54,527 nt of DNA from Rhodocyclales bacterium (GCA_016235165.1 JACRLX010000030.1:83766-138292), one strand, 5' to 3'. Numbered from the stretch's first letter, positions 37,896 through 50,263 are shown. Numbers and translations: made by a program. Notes: generated from the letters alone by a model not told the origin.

Positions 37896-37916
37896 ACCCA
37901 CCCCAAGGAGAGAAAC

Positions 37917-38465
37917 ATGCACCAGACATCAAGAACTTCCCTGCTCTCGGCCGCGGCCGCGCTGCTGCTCGTCGCCTGTGCGTCGCAAACCAGCATGCCG
38001 CCCGCCGACCGGATTGCCAGCGCCACGCTCGAAGCACGCTCGGGCAGCGGCGTGACCGGCGTGGCGACATTCACCACGCGCGGCGACCGGCTCTTCGTCG
38101 ATGCCCGTGTCAGCGGCCTGACACCGGGCGAGCATGGCTTCCATGTGCACGAGGTGGGCGATTGCAGCGCCGCCGACGCCACCAGCGCCAAGGGTCATTT
38201 CAATCCCGGCGGCAAGCCCCACGGCCATCATGGCGGCACCGAGCGTCATGCCGGTGACATGCCTAACCTGGTGGCCGACAAGTCGGGCAGCGCCAATCTT
38301 GCCATTGAGCTGTCGCAGCTCACGCTCGGCAACGACGCCAACAGCATTGCCGGGCGCAGCGTGGTGATCCATGCCGACGCCGACGATTACAAGTCGCAAC
38401 CGGCCGGCAACTCGGGCAAGCGCGTGGCCTGCGGCGTGATACGCGTGGCGCCCCCGAGGTATTGA
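37917..38465 (+). CDS. sodC: Cu/Zn superoxide dismutase, lipoprotein
   Basis: 182 residues. The signal peptide ends in lipobox LLVAC (Cys21), so it is likely a lipid-anchored periplasmic enzyme. Metal ligands are in GFHVHEVGDCS, KGHFNPGGKPHGHHG and the later IHADADD region; the disulfide cysteines are in GDCS and KRVACGVIRV. It disproportionates superoxide outside the cytoplasm, which could protect oxygen-sensitive exported selenoproteins; that link is inference. AAGGAG precedes the ATG. Confidence 0.94.
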   Translation: MHQTSRTSLLSAAAALLLVACASQTSMPPADRIASATLEARSGSGVTGVATFTTRGDRLFVDARVSGLTPGEHGFHVHEVGDCSAADATSAKGHFNPGGKPHGHHGGTERHAGDMPNLVADKSGSANLAIELSQLTLGNDANSIAGRSVVIHADADDYKSQPAGNSGKRVACGVIRVAPPRY

Positions 38466-38471
38466 GCGACC

Positions 38472-38903
38472 ATGGCCCGGTTACCTTTCCGCGGCGCGAT
38501 ACCCGATGGCCTGCTCTACCATGCCGAGCACGACATGTGGGTGCGGCGGCAAGGCGACGAGGCGCTGATCGGCGCCACCGCGTTCGGCATTCATCGCGCC
38601 GGCGAGATCATCGGCTTCACCGCCAAGCCGAAGGGCGCGGAAGTGGAAGCGGGGCGCGGCATGGGCACCGTGGAATGCGCCAAGACCGTACTGGCGCTGC
38701 GCGCGCCGCTGTCCTTCGTGCTGGTCGAGGCGAATGAGGATGCCGAGGAACACCCCGGCATCCTCAACCGCGATCCCTACCGGGCTGGCTGGATGGTGCG
38801 TGCCCGGCCGACGGCGTGGGAATCCGAACACGCGGGTTTGCTCGATGCCGCCGCGTATCGCGAACATCTGGCGCGAATCGAGCCGGGAGCGGAGTTCGAG
38901 TGA
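38472..38903 (+). CDS. GcvH-like lipoyl-carrier protein
   Basis: 143 residues of the GcvH/lipoyl type. The loop GTVECAKTVLALRAPLS retains the lipoylatable lysine (Lys71; classical GcvH has VESVKA), and NRDPYRAGWMVRARPT matches the C-terminal GcvH block. No glycine cleavage genes (gcvT, gcvP) are nearby. Non-canonical GcvH-like proteins serve sulfur-oxidation sHdr systems as lipoate-binding proteins. Its stop overlaps the DsrE-like start (GTGA), suggesting a shared role. Confidence 0.8.
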   Translation: MARLPFRGAIPDGLLYHAEHDMWVRRQGDEALIGATAFGIHRAGEIIGFTAKPKGAEVEAGRGMGTVECAKTVLALRAPLSFVLVEANEDAEEHPGILNRDPYRAGWMVRARPTAWESEHAGLLDAAAYREHLARIEPGAEFE

Positions 38904-39286
38904 GCGGCCAGCGCCAGAAACTTGCCATCCTGCTCTGGTCGGCGACCGCGGACCGCCCCGAGCTGTGCGCCACGCCCTTTGTCCATGCCGCCGCCGCCGC
39001 CGCCTTCGATTGCGAGGTGGAAATCCACTTCGCCGGGCCGACAGTGCGCCTGCTGGTCGCCGGCGTCGCCGAAGCCCTGCGTCCCTGGCCCGGTGTCAAC
39101 ACCTCGATTTACCAGATGATGCGCCAGGCGACCAATCTCGGCGCCAGCCTGAATGCCTGCGCCATGGCCATGGGCGCGCTGGTCGCCAAGGATGAGAGGC
39201 TGGTTCCCGAGTACGCCGGCACCATCGCCGCCAGCGCCTTCGTCGCCCGCGCTCTCGATCCGGAATGGGCAACGCTGGTGTATTGA
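38900..39286 (+). CDS. DsrE/DsrF-like protein
   Basis: 128 residues from a GTG at 38900. Compact alpha/beta fold with the pattern of DsrE-family proteins; the conserved Cys87 in LNACAMAMGAL is the position that carries persulfide in relatives. Cys23 and Cys38 are also present. Known family members relay sulfur (DsrE, TusD). Together with the coupled GcvH-like gene it could move sulfur or selenium between partners. mobA follows after 3 bases, which suggests Moco or FDH maturation, but this is untested. Confidence 0.75.
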   Translation: MSGQRQKLAILLWSATADRPELCATPFVHAAAAAAFDCEVEIHFAGPTVRLLVAGVAEALRPWPGVNTSIYQMMRQATNLGASLNACAMAMGALVAKDERLVPEYAGTIAASAFVARALDPEWATLVY

Positions 39287-39289
39287 GAA

Positions 39290-39909
39290 ATGCAGGACAA
39301 CGCCAGTCATTCCCCTGCCGCAATCACCGGCGTGATCCTCGCCGGTGGCGAGGGGCGCCGCATGGGTGGGGCCGACAAGGGTTTGCTCTTGCTCGATGGC
39401 CGGCCGCTGGTGCAACGGGTGCTGGAACGCCTGCTGCCGCAGGTCGACGCGGTGCTGATCAGCGCCAACCGCAATCTGGAACACTACGCCGGTTTCGGGT
39501 GCCGCGTGGTGACCGACATCACGCCCGGCTTTGCCGGTCCGCTGGCGGGCTTGCAGGCGGCCATGGCGCGCGCTGACACGCCGCTGCTGCTCAGCGCCCC
39601 CTGCGATTCGCCGCTGCTTCCGGCCGACCTTGCCGCACGCATGCGCGCGGCCTTGATCGACGCCGGTGCCGAGCTTGCCGTGCCGCGCGCCGGCGGTCGT
39701 GTGCATCGTGCCTTCTGCCTGGTGCGGCGCGACCTGTTGCCGCGCCTGGATGCCTTCCTCGCCGGGGGCGATCGCCGACTGGGCCTCTGGCATGAAACCC
39801 TGCATGTCGTCGAGGTCGATTTCGAGGATCGGGCCGCCGCCTTCGCCAATCTCAATTCGATGGACGAGCTTGATTGCGTGGCCGCGGGCCGCCGGGTGGC
39901 GGGGCTGGC

Positions 39910-39913
<4 letters not shown>
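39290..39913 (+). CDS. mobA: Molybdenum cofactor guanylyltransferase
   Basis: 207 residues; converts Mo-molybdopterin to the bis-MGD form that FdnG needs. The nucleotide-binding motif ILAGGEGRRMGGADKGLLLL and the PCDSPLLPADLAARM block are typical of MobA. It is translationally linked to its neighbours: 3 bases after the DsrE-like gene and overlapping the hybrid kinase start (ATGA). Its presence supports a functional cluster for the formate dehydrogenase. Confidence 0.94.
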
Positions 39914-42596
<2,683 letters not shown>

Positions 42597-42597
<1 letters not shown>

Positions 42598-43382
42598 TGG
42601 CTTGTCGTGGCGGCGGCCGCATCCTGCTGCTCGTGTTCGCCTGCGTCGCCGGCCGGGCCGCGGCGCAAGCCGTCGACGCCGGCGATGCCGCCGAGCGCCT
42701 GGGCGATGCGCGTGCCGCCGTCGTGGCGCTGGAACAACGCCATGCCGAACTGGAAAGCACCAATCGCGAGCTGACGGAAAAATTGCGCGTGCTGGAAAAA
42801 AGCCACAAGGAACTCGGCGACAACCTGGCGCGCCAGAAGCAGGCCCTGGCGGCGAATCAGGCGGCAACGCGCAAGTTTTCCGCCGGTCTGGCGCGGCGCC
42901 TGTATCGCAATGCCTCGCGCCACGTGAATGGCATGGCGGCGGTGGCGATCCCGTATGTCGGCGCCGGCGTCACGGCGGCCATGACCGCGCTCGATATCCG
43001 CGAGAGCTGCGAAGCCTTGCGCGAGCTGAACGAGATGCATCGCGCGATGCAGCTGGAAGCGGAAAACGAGGCCCCGGTCTGCGCCATGCAGGTCGGCTCG
43101 CGCGAGCAGATCATCAACCAGGTGCTGGCCAACTGGCGCAGTGCCTACGCCGTGGCCGCGGCATGGACCAATCAGCACGAGATCTGGCTGGCGCCGGAGC
43201 CGGTGCCGGTCGAACCGGCGCGGGCGATCGAGCTCTGGGCGGCGGTGTTCGGTACCCTGCCCAATCCCTCGGCCCGTGGCGCGGGCGGGTTCGCCGCGCC
43301 GCGCGGGCCGTTGCCGCCCGTTGGACCATTGGCGCCCTTGTCGCCGCAGCTGCCGACCCTGCCTGCCTATCCGGCGCGCTGA
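42597..43382 (+). CDS. Exported coiled-coil hypothetical protein
   Basis: 261 residues. A signal peptide (cleavage about AAA-QA) is followed by a long coiled coil (about 30-100: ALEQRHAELESTNRELTEKLRVLEKSHKELG), a small hydrophobic segment and a proline-rich C-terminus. I do not recognise a family. Its ATG overlaps the kinase stop (TGATG), so it may act with that kinase, for example as a periplasmic partner. It ends 10 bases before the convergent rng stop. Confidence 0.75.
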
Positions 43383-43392
43383 AGGCGCCGGC

Positions 43393-44865
43393 TCACATCA
43401 GGACGATGTCGTACTGCTCCTGGGTGTAGCCGCTTTCGGCATGCAGCGAGATCGGCATGCCGATGAATTCGGAGAGCATGGCGACCGCCTGCGATTCCTC
43501 TTCGAGGAACAGGTCGATCACCGCCGGCGCGGCCAGCACGCGCATTTCGCGCGCCGTGAATTGCCTTGCCTCGCGCAACAGCTCGCGCAGCACTTCGTAA
43601 CACACCGTCTGCGCCGTCTTCACTTCGCCGCGCCCGCCGCAGGTTGGGCAGGGTTCGCACAGCACGTGGGCGAGGCTTTCGCGGGTGCGCTTGCGGGTCA
43701 TCTCGACCAGGCCGAGCTGGGTAAAGCCGGATACAGTGATGCGGGTGTGGTCCCTGGCCAGGGCCTTGTTGAACTCGGCCAGCACGGCTTCCCTGTGCTG
43801 CTCGTCTTCCATGTCGATGAAGTCGGCGATGATGATGCCGCCGAGGTTGCGCAGGCGCAGCTGGCGGGCGATGGCCTGCGCCGCTTCGAGGTTGGTCTTG
43901 AAGATGGTGTCGTCGAAATTGCGCGAGCCGACATAGCCGCCGGTATTGACGTCCACCGTGGTCATCGCCTCGGTCTGGTCGAAGATCAGGTAGCCGCCGG
44001 ACTTGAGGTCGACCCGGCGCGCCAGCGCCTTCTGGATTTCGTCTTCGACGCCGTGCAGATCGAACAGCGGCCGCTCGCCGGTGTAATGCACCAGCCGGTC
44101 GCCAACCTGCGGCACGTATTCCCGCGCGAACAGCCGCAGCTTCTGGAAGTTTTCGCGCGAGTCGACCATTACCGCGCTGGTTTCCGAGGTCACCAGGTCG
44201 CGCAGCACGCGCTGGCCCAGGGTCAGGTCCTCATGCAGCACCATCGGCGGCAGGGCGCCCACCGCGCGGCCCCGGATCTCGGCCCAGATGCGGCGCAGGT
44301 AGGCGATGTCGGCGGCGAGTTCCTCGTCGCTGGCGCCGGCGGCGACGGTGCGCAGGATATAGCCGCCGGGCTGCTCGGCGGGCAGCAGCGAGACGATGCG
44401 GGTGCGCAGCGCGTCGCGCTCGGCTTCTTCTGCGATGCGCTGCGAAATTCCGATGTGGTTGTCCTGCGGCAGGTGTACCAGCAGGCGTCCGGCGATCGAA
44501 ATCTGCGTCGTCAGGCGCGCGCCCTTGGTACCTATCGGATCCTTCTGCACCTGCACCATGATCGACTGCCCTTCGCTCAGGATGCGTTCGATGGGGCGGC
44601 TTTCGTGAGAGGTGTGACCATTGCCGGCCGGGCGTTCGCTCCAGATGTCGGCGACGTGGAGGAAGGCGGTGCGTTCGAGGCCGATTTCGACGAAGGCCGA
44701 CTGCATGCCCGGCAGCACGCGCACCACGCGGCCGAGATAGACGTTGCCGACGATACCGCGACCATTGGTACGCTCGATGTGCAGTTCCTGCACCACGCCC
44801 TGTTGCAGCAGGGCGACGCGGGTTTCCTGCGGCGTGAAGTTGATCAGGAATTGCTCATTCATCAT
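43393..44865 (-). CDS. rng: Ribonuclease G
   Basis: 490-residue cytoplasmic endoribonuclease maturing 16S rRNA 5' ends and degrading mRNA. The N-terminal S1-like domain (GIVGNVYLGRVVRVLPGMQSAFVEIG), the catalytic Asp region (VDVNTGGYVG ... IIIADFIDM) and the Zn-link cysteines (CEPCPTCGGRG) are intact. Two Met codons (44865, 44862) are possible starts. Last gene of the tcdA-to-rng minus-strand series, 15 bases after maf. Confidence 0.95.
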   Translation of the reverse strand: MMNEQFLINFTPQETRVALLQQGVVQELHIERTNGRGIVGNVYLGRVVRVLPGMQSAFVEIGLERTAFLHVADIWSERPAGNGHTSHESRPIERILSEGQSIMVQVQKDPIGTKGARLTTQISIAGRLLVHLPQDNHIGISQRIAEEAERDALRTRIVSLLPAEQPGGYILRTVAAGASDEELAADIAYLRRIWAEIRGRAVGALPPMVLHEDLTLGQRVLRDLVTSETSAVMVDSRENFQKLRLFAREYVPQVGDRLVHYTGERPLFDLHGVEDEIQKALARRVDLKSGGYLIFDQTEAMTTVDVNTGGYVGSRNFDDTIFKTNLEAAQAIARQLRLRNLGGIIIADFIDMEDEQHREAVLAEFNKALARDHTRITVSGFTQLGLVEMTRKRTRESLAHVLCEPCPTCGGRGEVKTAQTVCYEVLRELLREARQFTAREMRVLAAPAVIDLFLEEESQAVAMLSEFIGMPISLHAESGYTQEQYDIVLM

Positions 44866-44880
44866 TTGGACGCGGCCGGT

Positions 44881-45492
44881 TCAAAGCGGGTAGCCGAATT
44901 CTCGCAGCAAGAGCGCGGTTTCGCACAGCGGCAGGCCGACGATGCCGGAATGCGAGCCGTTGATCGATTCGACGAAGATCGCGGCGCGGCCCTGGATGCC
45001 GTAGGCACCGGCCTTGTCCATCGGTTCGCCGCTTTGCACGTAGCGGCGGATTTCCTCGGCGGTCAGCGCGCGAAAGCGCACCTCGCTGACCGACAGCCGG
45101 CATTCGATGCGCTCGCCGCGCGCCATGGCGATGGCCGTCAGTACGCGATGGCCGCGTCCCGAGAGGCGCGCCAGGATGGCCTCGGCGTCCGCCGCGTCGC
45201 GTGGCTTGGCGATGATCTCGCCGTCGACGTCGAGCGTGGTGTCGGCGGCCAGCACCGGATGCGGCACCAGCGGCCGGCGCTTGAGCAGATCGGCGCCGAA
45301 GCGCGCCTTGGCCCGCGCGACGCGCAGCACGTAGGCATCCGGCGTTTCGCCGGCCAGGCAGTCCTCATTGACTTCCGCGTCCTCGCGCGGGTTGCCGCGA
45401 AACAGCAGCAGGTCGAAGCGCACGCCGATCTGGGTCAGCAGCTCGCGGCGGCGCGGGCTGCGCGAGGCGAGGTAGATGCGCGGTTCCATCAT
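44881..45492 (-). CDS. maf: Maf-family nucleoside triphosphate pyrophosphatase
   Basis: 203 residues; hydrolyses non-canonical or dTTP/UTP nucleotides. Signature LASRSPRRRELL at the N-terminus, ADTTLDVDGEI and KAGAYGIQGRAA motifs. The DAETAV-like second motif favours the YhdE dTTP/UTP pyrophosphatase subgroup, though this is not certain. Start at the first of two Met codons. Next to rlmH and rng in the classic arrangement. Confidence 0.92.
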   Translation of the reverse strand: MMEPRIYLASRSPRRRELLTQIGVRFDLLLFRGNPREDAEVNEDCLAGETPDAYVLRVARAKARFGADLLKRRPLVPHPVLAADTTLDVDGEIIAKPRDAADAEAILARLSGRGHRVLTAIAMARGERIECRLSVSEVRFRALTAEEIRRYVQSGEPMDKAGAYGIQGRAAIFVESINGSHSGIVGLPLCETALLLREFGYPL

Positions 45493-45531
45493 GTCGTTCG
45501 TGGGTGGTTGAGGGGGCAGCGGAGCATAGCC

Positions 45532-46002
45532 TCAGTCGCGGTGGTAGGGGTGGCCCTTTGTCACGCTGTGGGCGCGATACAGGGCCTCGGCAAGCACCAC
45601 GCGAACCAGCGCGTGCGGCAGGGTCAGGCTCGACAGGCGCAGGGTTTCGTGGGCCGTGTCCTTGATCCGCGGATCAAGTCCGTCGGGGCCGCCAATGATG
45701 AACGCGACATCGGTGCCGCCGGCCATCCATTTGCCCAGGCGTTCGGCCAGCTGGCGTGTGGTGGGCGCCTCGCCGCGTTCGTCGAGGGCGATGCGGCGGC
45801 AGCCGGCGGGGAGGCGCGCATCGATGCGCGCGGCCTCAAGCGCCATCATGGCTTCCGGCGTCTTGCCCGTGGTGCGCGGTTCCGGCTTGATCTCCAGCAG
45901 TTCCAGCGGCAACTCGCGCGGCATGCGTTTGGCGTAGTCGTTCCAGCCGGCTACCACCCAGTCGGGAGGGCGGGTGGCGACGGCGGCGACGATCAGCCTC
46001 AT
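45532..46002 (-). CDS. rlmH: 23S rRNA pseudouridine1915 N3-methyltransferase
   Basis: 156 residues, the usual length for RlmH. SPOUT fold with [11 protein letters not shown] and the invariant C-terminal [12 protein letters not shown]. The ATG at 46002 overlaps the rsfS stop (ATGA); the longer frame to 46140 runs inside rsfS. Modifies helix 69 of 23S rRNA. Confidence 0.96.
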   Translation of the reverse strand: MRLIVAAVATRPPDWVVAGWNDYAKRMPRELPLELLEIKPEPRTTGKTPEAMMALEAARIDARLPAGCRRIALDERGEAPTTRQLAERLGKWMAGGTDVAFIIGGPDGLDPRIKDTAHETLRLSSLTLPHALVRVVLAEALYRAHSVTKGHPYHRD

Positions 46003-46367
46003 TCGCCGTCGCTGTCGCCGGCGGCCTTCTTGCGCGTGCGCTTGGGCACGAGCTTCCAGAGTTCTTCGAGGTTGTAGTAGCTGCGGATCGCCGGTTGCAT
46101 GACATGGACCACGATGTCGCCGAGGTCGACCAGCACCCACTCGCCGGCATCCTCGCCCTCGATGCCGATTATCGTGCCGCCGGCCTCCTTGACCTTGTCA
46201 TGCACGCTCTTCGCCAGCGCCTTGACCTGGCGGTTGGAGTCGCCGGTGGCGATGATGACACGGTCGAACATCGCCGACAGCTTGCTGGTGTTGATCACCT
46301 CGATGTCCTTGGCCTTGATGTCTTCCAGGGCGGCGACGGCGAGCTTTTGCAGTTTTCTAATGTCCAT
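45999..46367 (-). CDS. rsfS: Ribosomal silencing factor RsfS
   Basis: 122 residues starting [24 protein letters not shown]. RsfS binds uL14 and prevents subunit joining in stationary phase. The family core [21 protein letters not shown] and [16 protein letters not shown] is intact, with a basic C-terminal tail. Overlaps nadD by 11 bases and rlmH by 4; this trio is a widely conserved operon. Confidence 0.95.
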   Translation of the reverse strand: MDIRKLQKLAVAALEDIKAKDIEVINTSKLSAMFDRVIIATGDSNRQVKALAKSVHDKVKEAGGTIIGIEGEDAGEWVLVDLGDIVVHVMQPAIRSYYNLEELWKLVPKRTRKKAAGDSDGE

Positions 46368-47076
46368 GCGGAATCCGGTAGAGCTGGTGCGAGTCAATAT
46401 AGTCGAGAACGGCATCGGGAACCAAGTGGCGCACGCTGGCGCCGCGCGCCAGGCGCTCGCGGATGGCCGTGGCCGAAATTTCCAGCGCGGTGATGGCAAA
46501 GCAGACGATGCGGCCGGCGGGCGCCGTCGCCAGGTCGGCCGCCGTGCCCCGCCGGGCGCGGAATTCGGCGTCGAGCGCCGTGGCCTGGCCGCGGAGCGGC
46601 GTCCCAGACACGCAGAGCGCGCCAGCGCCCTGCGTCCCTGAGGGAACTTCTGCGCCGTGTCCCGCCCGCGTCGCCACCGCGATGTGGGCCAGAGCGAACA
46701 GCTCGCGCCAGCGCTGCCAGGCTTCCAGGCGCGAAAAGGCGTCGGCGCCCAGCAACAGCACCAGCGGACGCCGCGGACCATGCAGCCGGCGTTGCCGGGT
46801 CAAGGTGTCGATGGTGTAGCTGGGGGCTGTCGCGGCGTCGATTTCGGCGCGGTCGACGCTGAAGCCCGGCAGGTCGGCCACGGCGCGCTCGACCATCGCC
46901 AGGCGCTGCTCCGCGGGGCAGTGCGGCGCGGCGCGCAGTGGCGGATTGCCGGCCGGAATCAGGCGGACTTCGGCCAGGCCGAGGGCCTCGCGCGCCTCGA
47001 TCGCCAGGCGCAGGTGGCCGACGTGCACGGGGTCGAAAGTGCCGCCGAAGAGGCCGAGCGCACCCGCCTCACTCAT
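46357..47076 (-). CDS. nadD: Nicotinate-nucleotide adenylyltransferase
   Basis: 239 residues, NAD biosynthesis. Nucleotidyltransferase motifs GGTFDPVHVGHLRLA (HxGH) and the ISxTxIR-type motif ISATAIRERLARG are present. Its start overlaps the stop of the membrane protein gene upstream by 8 bases. Confidence 0.95.
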   Translation of the reverse strand: MSEAGALGLFGGTFDPVHVGHLRLAIEAREALGLAEVRLIPAGNPPLRAAPHCPAEQRLAMVERAVADLPGFSVDRAEIDAATAPSYTIDTLTRQRRLHGPRRPLVLLLGADAFSRLEAWQRWRELFALAHIAVATRAGHGAEVPSGTQGAGALCVSGTPLRGQATALDAEFRARRGTAADLATAPAGRIVCFAITALEISATAIRERLARGASVRHLVPDAVLDYIDSHQLYRIPHGH

Positions 47077-47827
47077 CGGCTTGTACGGGCGCGGCGAAGA
47101 CGTCGCGATAGGACAGATACACGCTGGCCACCATGGTCGGCGCCAGGACGAAGATCAACAGCATGCGCAGGGCGGTGTTGAGGATGGTCAGCAGGGACTG
47201 CGAGATCTGACCGGCAATGATCAGGATCAGCCCGGGCAGCACCGCGCCGACCAGCACGATGGCAATGCCATACATTGAAAAGGCCTTCCAGTTGCGCCAA
47301 CTGGCGACGAAGCTGAAGAACAGCGACTTGGCGGCGCCGACGCCATCCCAGGCGGTGAGTAGCGGGGCGAACCAGAAGGCCATCAGCAGCGGCGAGGCGA
47401 GCACCAGCAGTATGGCCAGGTCGCCGGCGAGGGCGACCAGTTCCTCCGGGCTGATGCCGTCGTTGAGGTTTACCGGGTCGCCGAGAAAGGACGCGCCAAG
47501 GACCAGCAGGCTGGAGCCGAGCAGATGCAGGCCGCCGAGGCGCAGCAGGCCGACGCGCTGGGCGCCGATGCCGCGCCCCAGCATTTCGCTGCTGAAGCTG
47601 CCCCCCTGCTCGATGGCGCGACAACCGTTGGCCAGCATCACCGTCAGCGTCGGCAACAGCAGGGGCAGGATGAAGGGGCCGACTTTCGGAATCAGGTTCA
47701 CCACGATCACGGTCAGCAGGTAGCCGAAGGTCAGCGCCGTCATCAATGGCGGATGGCGGCGAAACAGGGCGAAGCCGGCCAGCAGCCAGAGCACGCCATG
47801 GCGGGCGGGAAGGCGTCGTGCGTCCAT
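47069..47827 (-). CDS. BPSS1780-type membrane protein
   Basis: 252 residues from the ATG at 47827, which shares its first base with the ttcA stop codon. Six or so TM segments and no soluble domain. The sequence resembles the betaproteobacterial family named after Burkholderia BPSS1780, whose function is unknown. A longer frame to 48037 is antisense-free but overlaps ttcA heavily and lacks support. Confidence 0.75.
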   Translation of the reverse strand: MDARRLPARHGVLWLLAGFALFRRHPPLMTALTFGYLLTVIVVNLIPKVGPFILPLLLPTLTVMLANGCRAIEQGGSFSSEMLGRGIGAQRVGLLRLGGLHLLGSSLLVLGASFLGDPVNLNDGISPEELVALAGDLAILLVLASPLLMAFWFAPLLTAWDGVGAAKSLFFSFVASWRNWKAFSMYGIAIVLVGAVLPGLILIIAGQISQSLLTILNTALRMLLIFVLAPTMVASVYLSYRDVFAAPVQADE

Positions 47828-48744
47828 CAGTCGTCCTGCTCCATGAAATCCACCACTTGCGGGCTGCCGGAGGGCAGGGCCTGCGGATCGAAGGCGACGT
47901 CGCCCTCCGGGTCGGGCCGGCCGGTCGCCTCCAGGCCGGAAAAATCGAACAGGCGCGCATCGAGCAGGTGCGATGGCACTACATTGGCGAGGCTGCGGAA
48001 CATGGTCTCGATGCGGCCGGGGAAGCACCTCTCCCATTCATTCAGCATTTGCTTCACCTGTTGCCGCTGGAGGTTCGGCTGCGAACCGCAGAGGTTGCAG
48101 GGAATGATGGGGAATTCGCGCAGCGCCGCCCATTTTTCCAGGTCGCGCTCGCGGCAGTAGGCCAGCGGACGGATCACGATGTGCCGGCCGTCGTCCGACA
48201 CCAGCTTGGGCGGCATGGATTTGAGCTTGCCGCCGAAGAACATGTTGAGGAACAGCGTCTGCAGGATGTCGTCGCGATGGTGGCCGAGCGCGATGCGCGT
48301 CGCCCCCAGTTCGCCGGCAACGCGGTAGAGCACGCCACGGCGCAGGCGCGAACACAGCGAGCAGGTGGTCTTGCCTGCCGGGATCACGCGCTTGACGATG
48401 GAATAGGTGTCCTCGTTCTCGATGTGGAAGGGCACGTCGATGGAACGCAGATAATCCGGCAGCACCTCGGCCGGGAAGCCTGGCTGCTTCTGGTCGAGGT
48501 TGACCGCGACGATGTCGAAAGCCACCGGCGCGTGCTCGCGCAGGAAGAGCAGGATGTCGAGCAGGGCGAAGGAATCCTTGCCGCCGGAAAGGCAGACCAT
48601 CACCTTGTCGCCGGCACCGACCATGTTGAAGTCGGCGATCGCCTGGCCGACCTCGCGGCGCAGGCGCTTGGCCAGCTTGTTGGACTCGAAGGCGGCTTTC
48701 TGCGCCTGGCGGGCAGTGGGTGCGGGGCTTAAAACAGCGTTCAT
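47827..48744 (-). CDS. ttcA: tRNA 2-thiocytidine(32) synthetase TtcA
   Basis: 305 residues; an ATP-dependent PP-loop enzyme with a [4Fe-4S] cluster that thiolates C32 of tRNA. PP-loop [12 protein letters not shown], cluster motif [12 protein letters not shown] and the distal CNLCGSQ Cys are intact. Start at 48744 overlaps the SDR stop (ATGA); the longer frame to 49023 is a shadow. Confidence 0.95.
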   Translation of the reverse strand: MNAVLSPAPTARQAQKAAFESNKLAKRLRREVGQAIADFNMVGAGDKVMVCLSGGKDSFALLDILLFLREHAPVAFDIVAVNLDQKQPGFPAEVLPDYLRSIDVPFHIENEDTYSIVKRVIPAGKTTCSLCSRLRRGVLYRVAGELGATRIALGHHRDDILQTLFLNMFFGGKLKSMPPKLVSDDGRHIVIRPLAYCRERDLEKWAALREFPIIPCNLCGSQPNLQRQQVKQMLNEWERCFPGRIETMFRSLANVVPSHLLDARLFDFSGLEATGRPDPEGDVAFDPQALPSGSPQVVDFMEQDD

Positions 48745-49493
48745 AGATGGGCGGTACGGCCGCCGTCGACATTGATCACCTGGCCGGTGACGTAAGGCGC
48801 ATCGAAGATCAGGAACTTCACCGCGCGCGCGATGTCGGCCGGCGTGCCGACCCGTTTCAGCAGGCTGTGTTCGACGATCGCGGCGCGTTCCGCCGGCGGG
48901 AAATCGTCGGTGCCCTGCGGCCATTCGATGGCGCCGGGGGCCACGGCGTTGACCCGCACGCGGGGACCAAGTTCCTGGGCCAGTGCACGGGTCAGGCCGA
49001 GCAGGCCGGCCTTGGCCGCGCAATACACGGCATAGCCCCGCAGCGGGCGTTCAGCGTGGATGTCGGTGATATTCACGATGCAACCGCCGCTGGCGTCGAG
49101 TTGCGGTGCGGCGGCCTGGGCCAGGAAGAAGGGTGCCTTGAGGTTGGAGCCGACCAGGTCGTCCCAGATCGCCGTGTCGACAGCGCCGACTTTCGTGGCA
49201 TGGAACGAGGAGGCGTTGTTCACCAGGGCGTCGAGCCGGCCGAAGCGGTCGACCACGGCGGCGATCAGCGTCGGCGGCGTGGCGCCATCGAGCAGGTCGG
49301 CGGCGAACACGGCGGCGCTGTCCGGGCGCGCGCCGTTGAACCGGGTGGCGAGGTCTTCGGCCTCGGCGCGCGAGTGGCGGCAATGGATCGCGAGCCGGGC
49401 CCCGGCGGCATGCAGCGTGCGCGCGATCTCGGCGCCGACGCGGCGCGCGGCACCGGTGACGAGGACAACGGGAACAGGCGGGGCGGCCATCAT
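48741..49493 (-). CDS. folM: Pteridine reductase / FolM-like short-chain dehydrogenase
   Basis: 250 residues. The N-terminal cofactor motif [19 protein letters not shown] has the RR of pteridine reductases, the active site is [10 protein letters not shown] (YxxxK) and the C-terminus is short. Likely reduces dihydropteridines such as dihydromonapterin or dihydrofolate; general SDR activity cannot be excluded. Two in-frame ATGs (49493, 49490). Coupled to tcdA (ATGA overlap) and ttcA. Confidence 0.83.
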   Translation of the reverse strand: MMAAPPVPVVLVTGAARRVGAEIARTLHAAGARLAIHCRHSRAEAEDLATRFNGARPDSAAVFAADLLDGATPPTLIAAVVDRFGRLDALVNNASSFHATKVGAVDTAIWDDLVGSNLKAPFFLAQAAAPQLDASGGCIVNITDIHAERPLRGYAVYCAAKAGLLGLTRALAQELGPRVRVNAVAPGAIEWPQGTDDFPPAERAAIVEHSLLKRVGTPADIARAVKFLIFDAPYVTGQVINVDGGRTAHL

Positions 49494-50263
49494 GGCTTGA
49501 GTATAGCGGCCAGCACCCGCGCTGCCGCGGCAAACCCGAAACTGGCGGTGACCGCGACCGACGAACCGTAGCCCGCGCAGTTGAGTCCGGCGCCGGCATC
49601 GAAGTCCGCCGCCGGAAGGGCGCAGGAGGCATCGCCGCGCGGCGCCTGTTCCGGCGAATACACGCAGTCGACACCGAATTTCTGCTTCGGGTCGCGGCTG
49701 AAACCGTACTCCTTGCGCAGCCGGGCGCGGACCTTGGAGGCCAGCGCGTCTTGCGTGGTGCGTGACAGATCGGCGATTTCGATCCGCGTCGGGTCGCGGC
49801 GGCCGCCGGCGCCGCCGGTGGTGACGACACGTATCCCGGCGCGCCGGCAATGCGCGATCAGCGCGGCCTTGGCGCGCACCTGGTCGATGGCATCGATCAC
49901 CGCATCGCAGGCGGGCAGGAGCCTGGCGACATTGCTTTCGTCGACGAATTCCTCGATGCAATCCACTTCGCAATCGGGGTTGATCGCCAGGATGCGTTCG
50001 CGCATGGCGGCCACCTTGGCGGCCCCCAGCGTGGCATTCAGCGCCTGCGCCTGGCGGTTGATATTGGATTCGGCGACATGGTCGAGGTCGATCAACCTCA
50101 GGCGGCCGATACCGGAACGGGCCAGTGCCTCCACCGCCCAGGAACCGACGCCACCGATGCCGATCACCGTGACGTGCGCCGCCGTGGCGCGAACCAGCGA
50201 ACCGCTACCGTACAGGCGCTCGATGCCGCCGAAGCGGCGCTGGGTATCGACAGCAATGTTCAC
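49490..50263 (-). CDS. tcdA: tRNA t6A37 cyclase TcdA (CsdL)
   Basis: 257 residues, E1-like fold. ATP-binding GIGGVGSWAVEALARSGIGRLRLIDLDHV, and the TGGAGGRRDPTRIEIADLSRTTQD block are characteristic. It cyclises t6A at position 37 of ANN-decoding tRNAs. First gene of the housekeeping run. Confidence 0.93.
   Translation of the reverse strand: MNIAVDTQRRFGGIERLYGSGSLVRATAAHVTVIGIGGVGSWAVEALARSGIGRLRLIDLDHVAESNINRQAQALNATLGAAKVAAMRERILAINPDCEVDCIEEFVDESNVARLLPACDAVIDAIDQVRAKAALIAHCRRAGIRVVTTGGAGGRRDPTRIEIADLSRTTQDALASKVRARLRKEYGFSRDPKQKFGVDCVYSPEQAPRGDASCALPAADFDAGAGLNCAGYGSSVAVTASFGFAAAARVLAAILKP

Noticed and set aside
43141-46077. 978-residue plus-strand frame over rng, maf and rlmH
   Set aside because: Antisense shadow of recognisable housekeeping genes.
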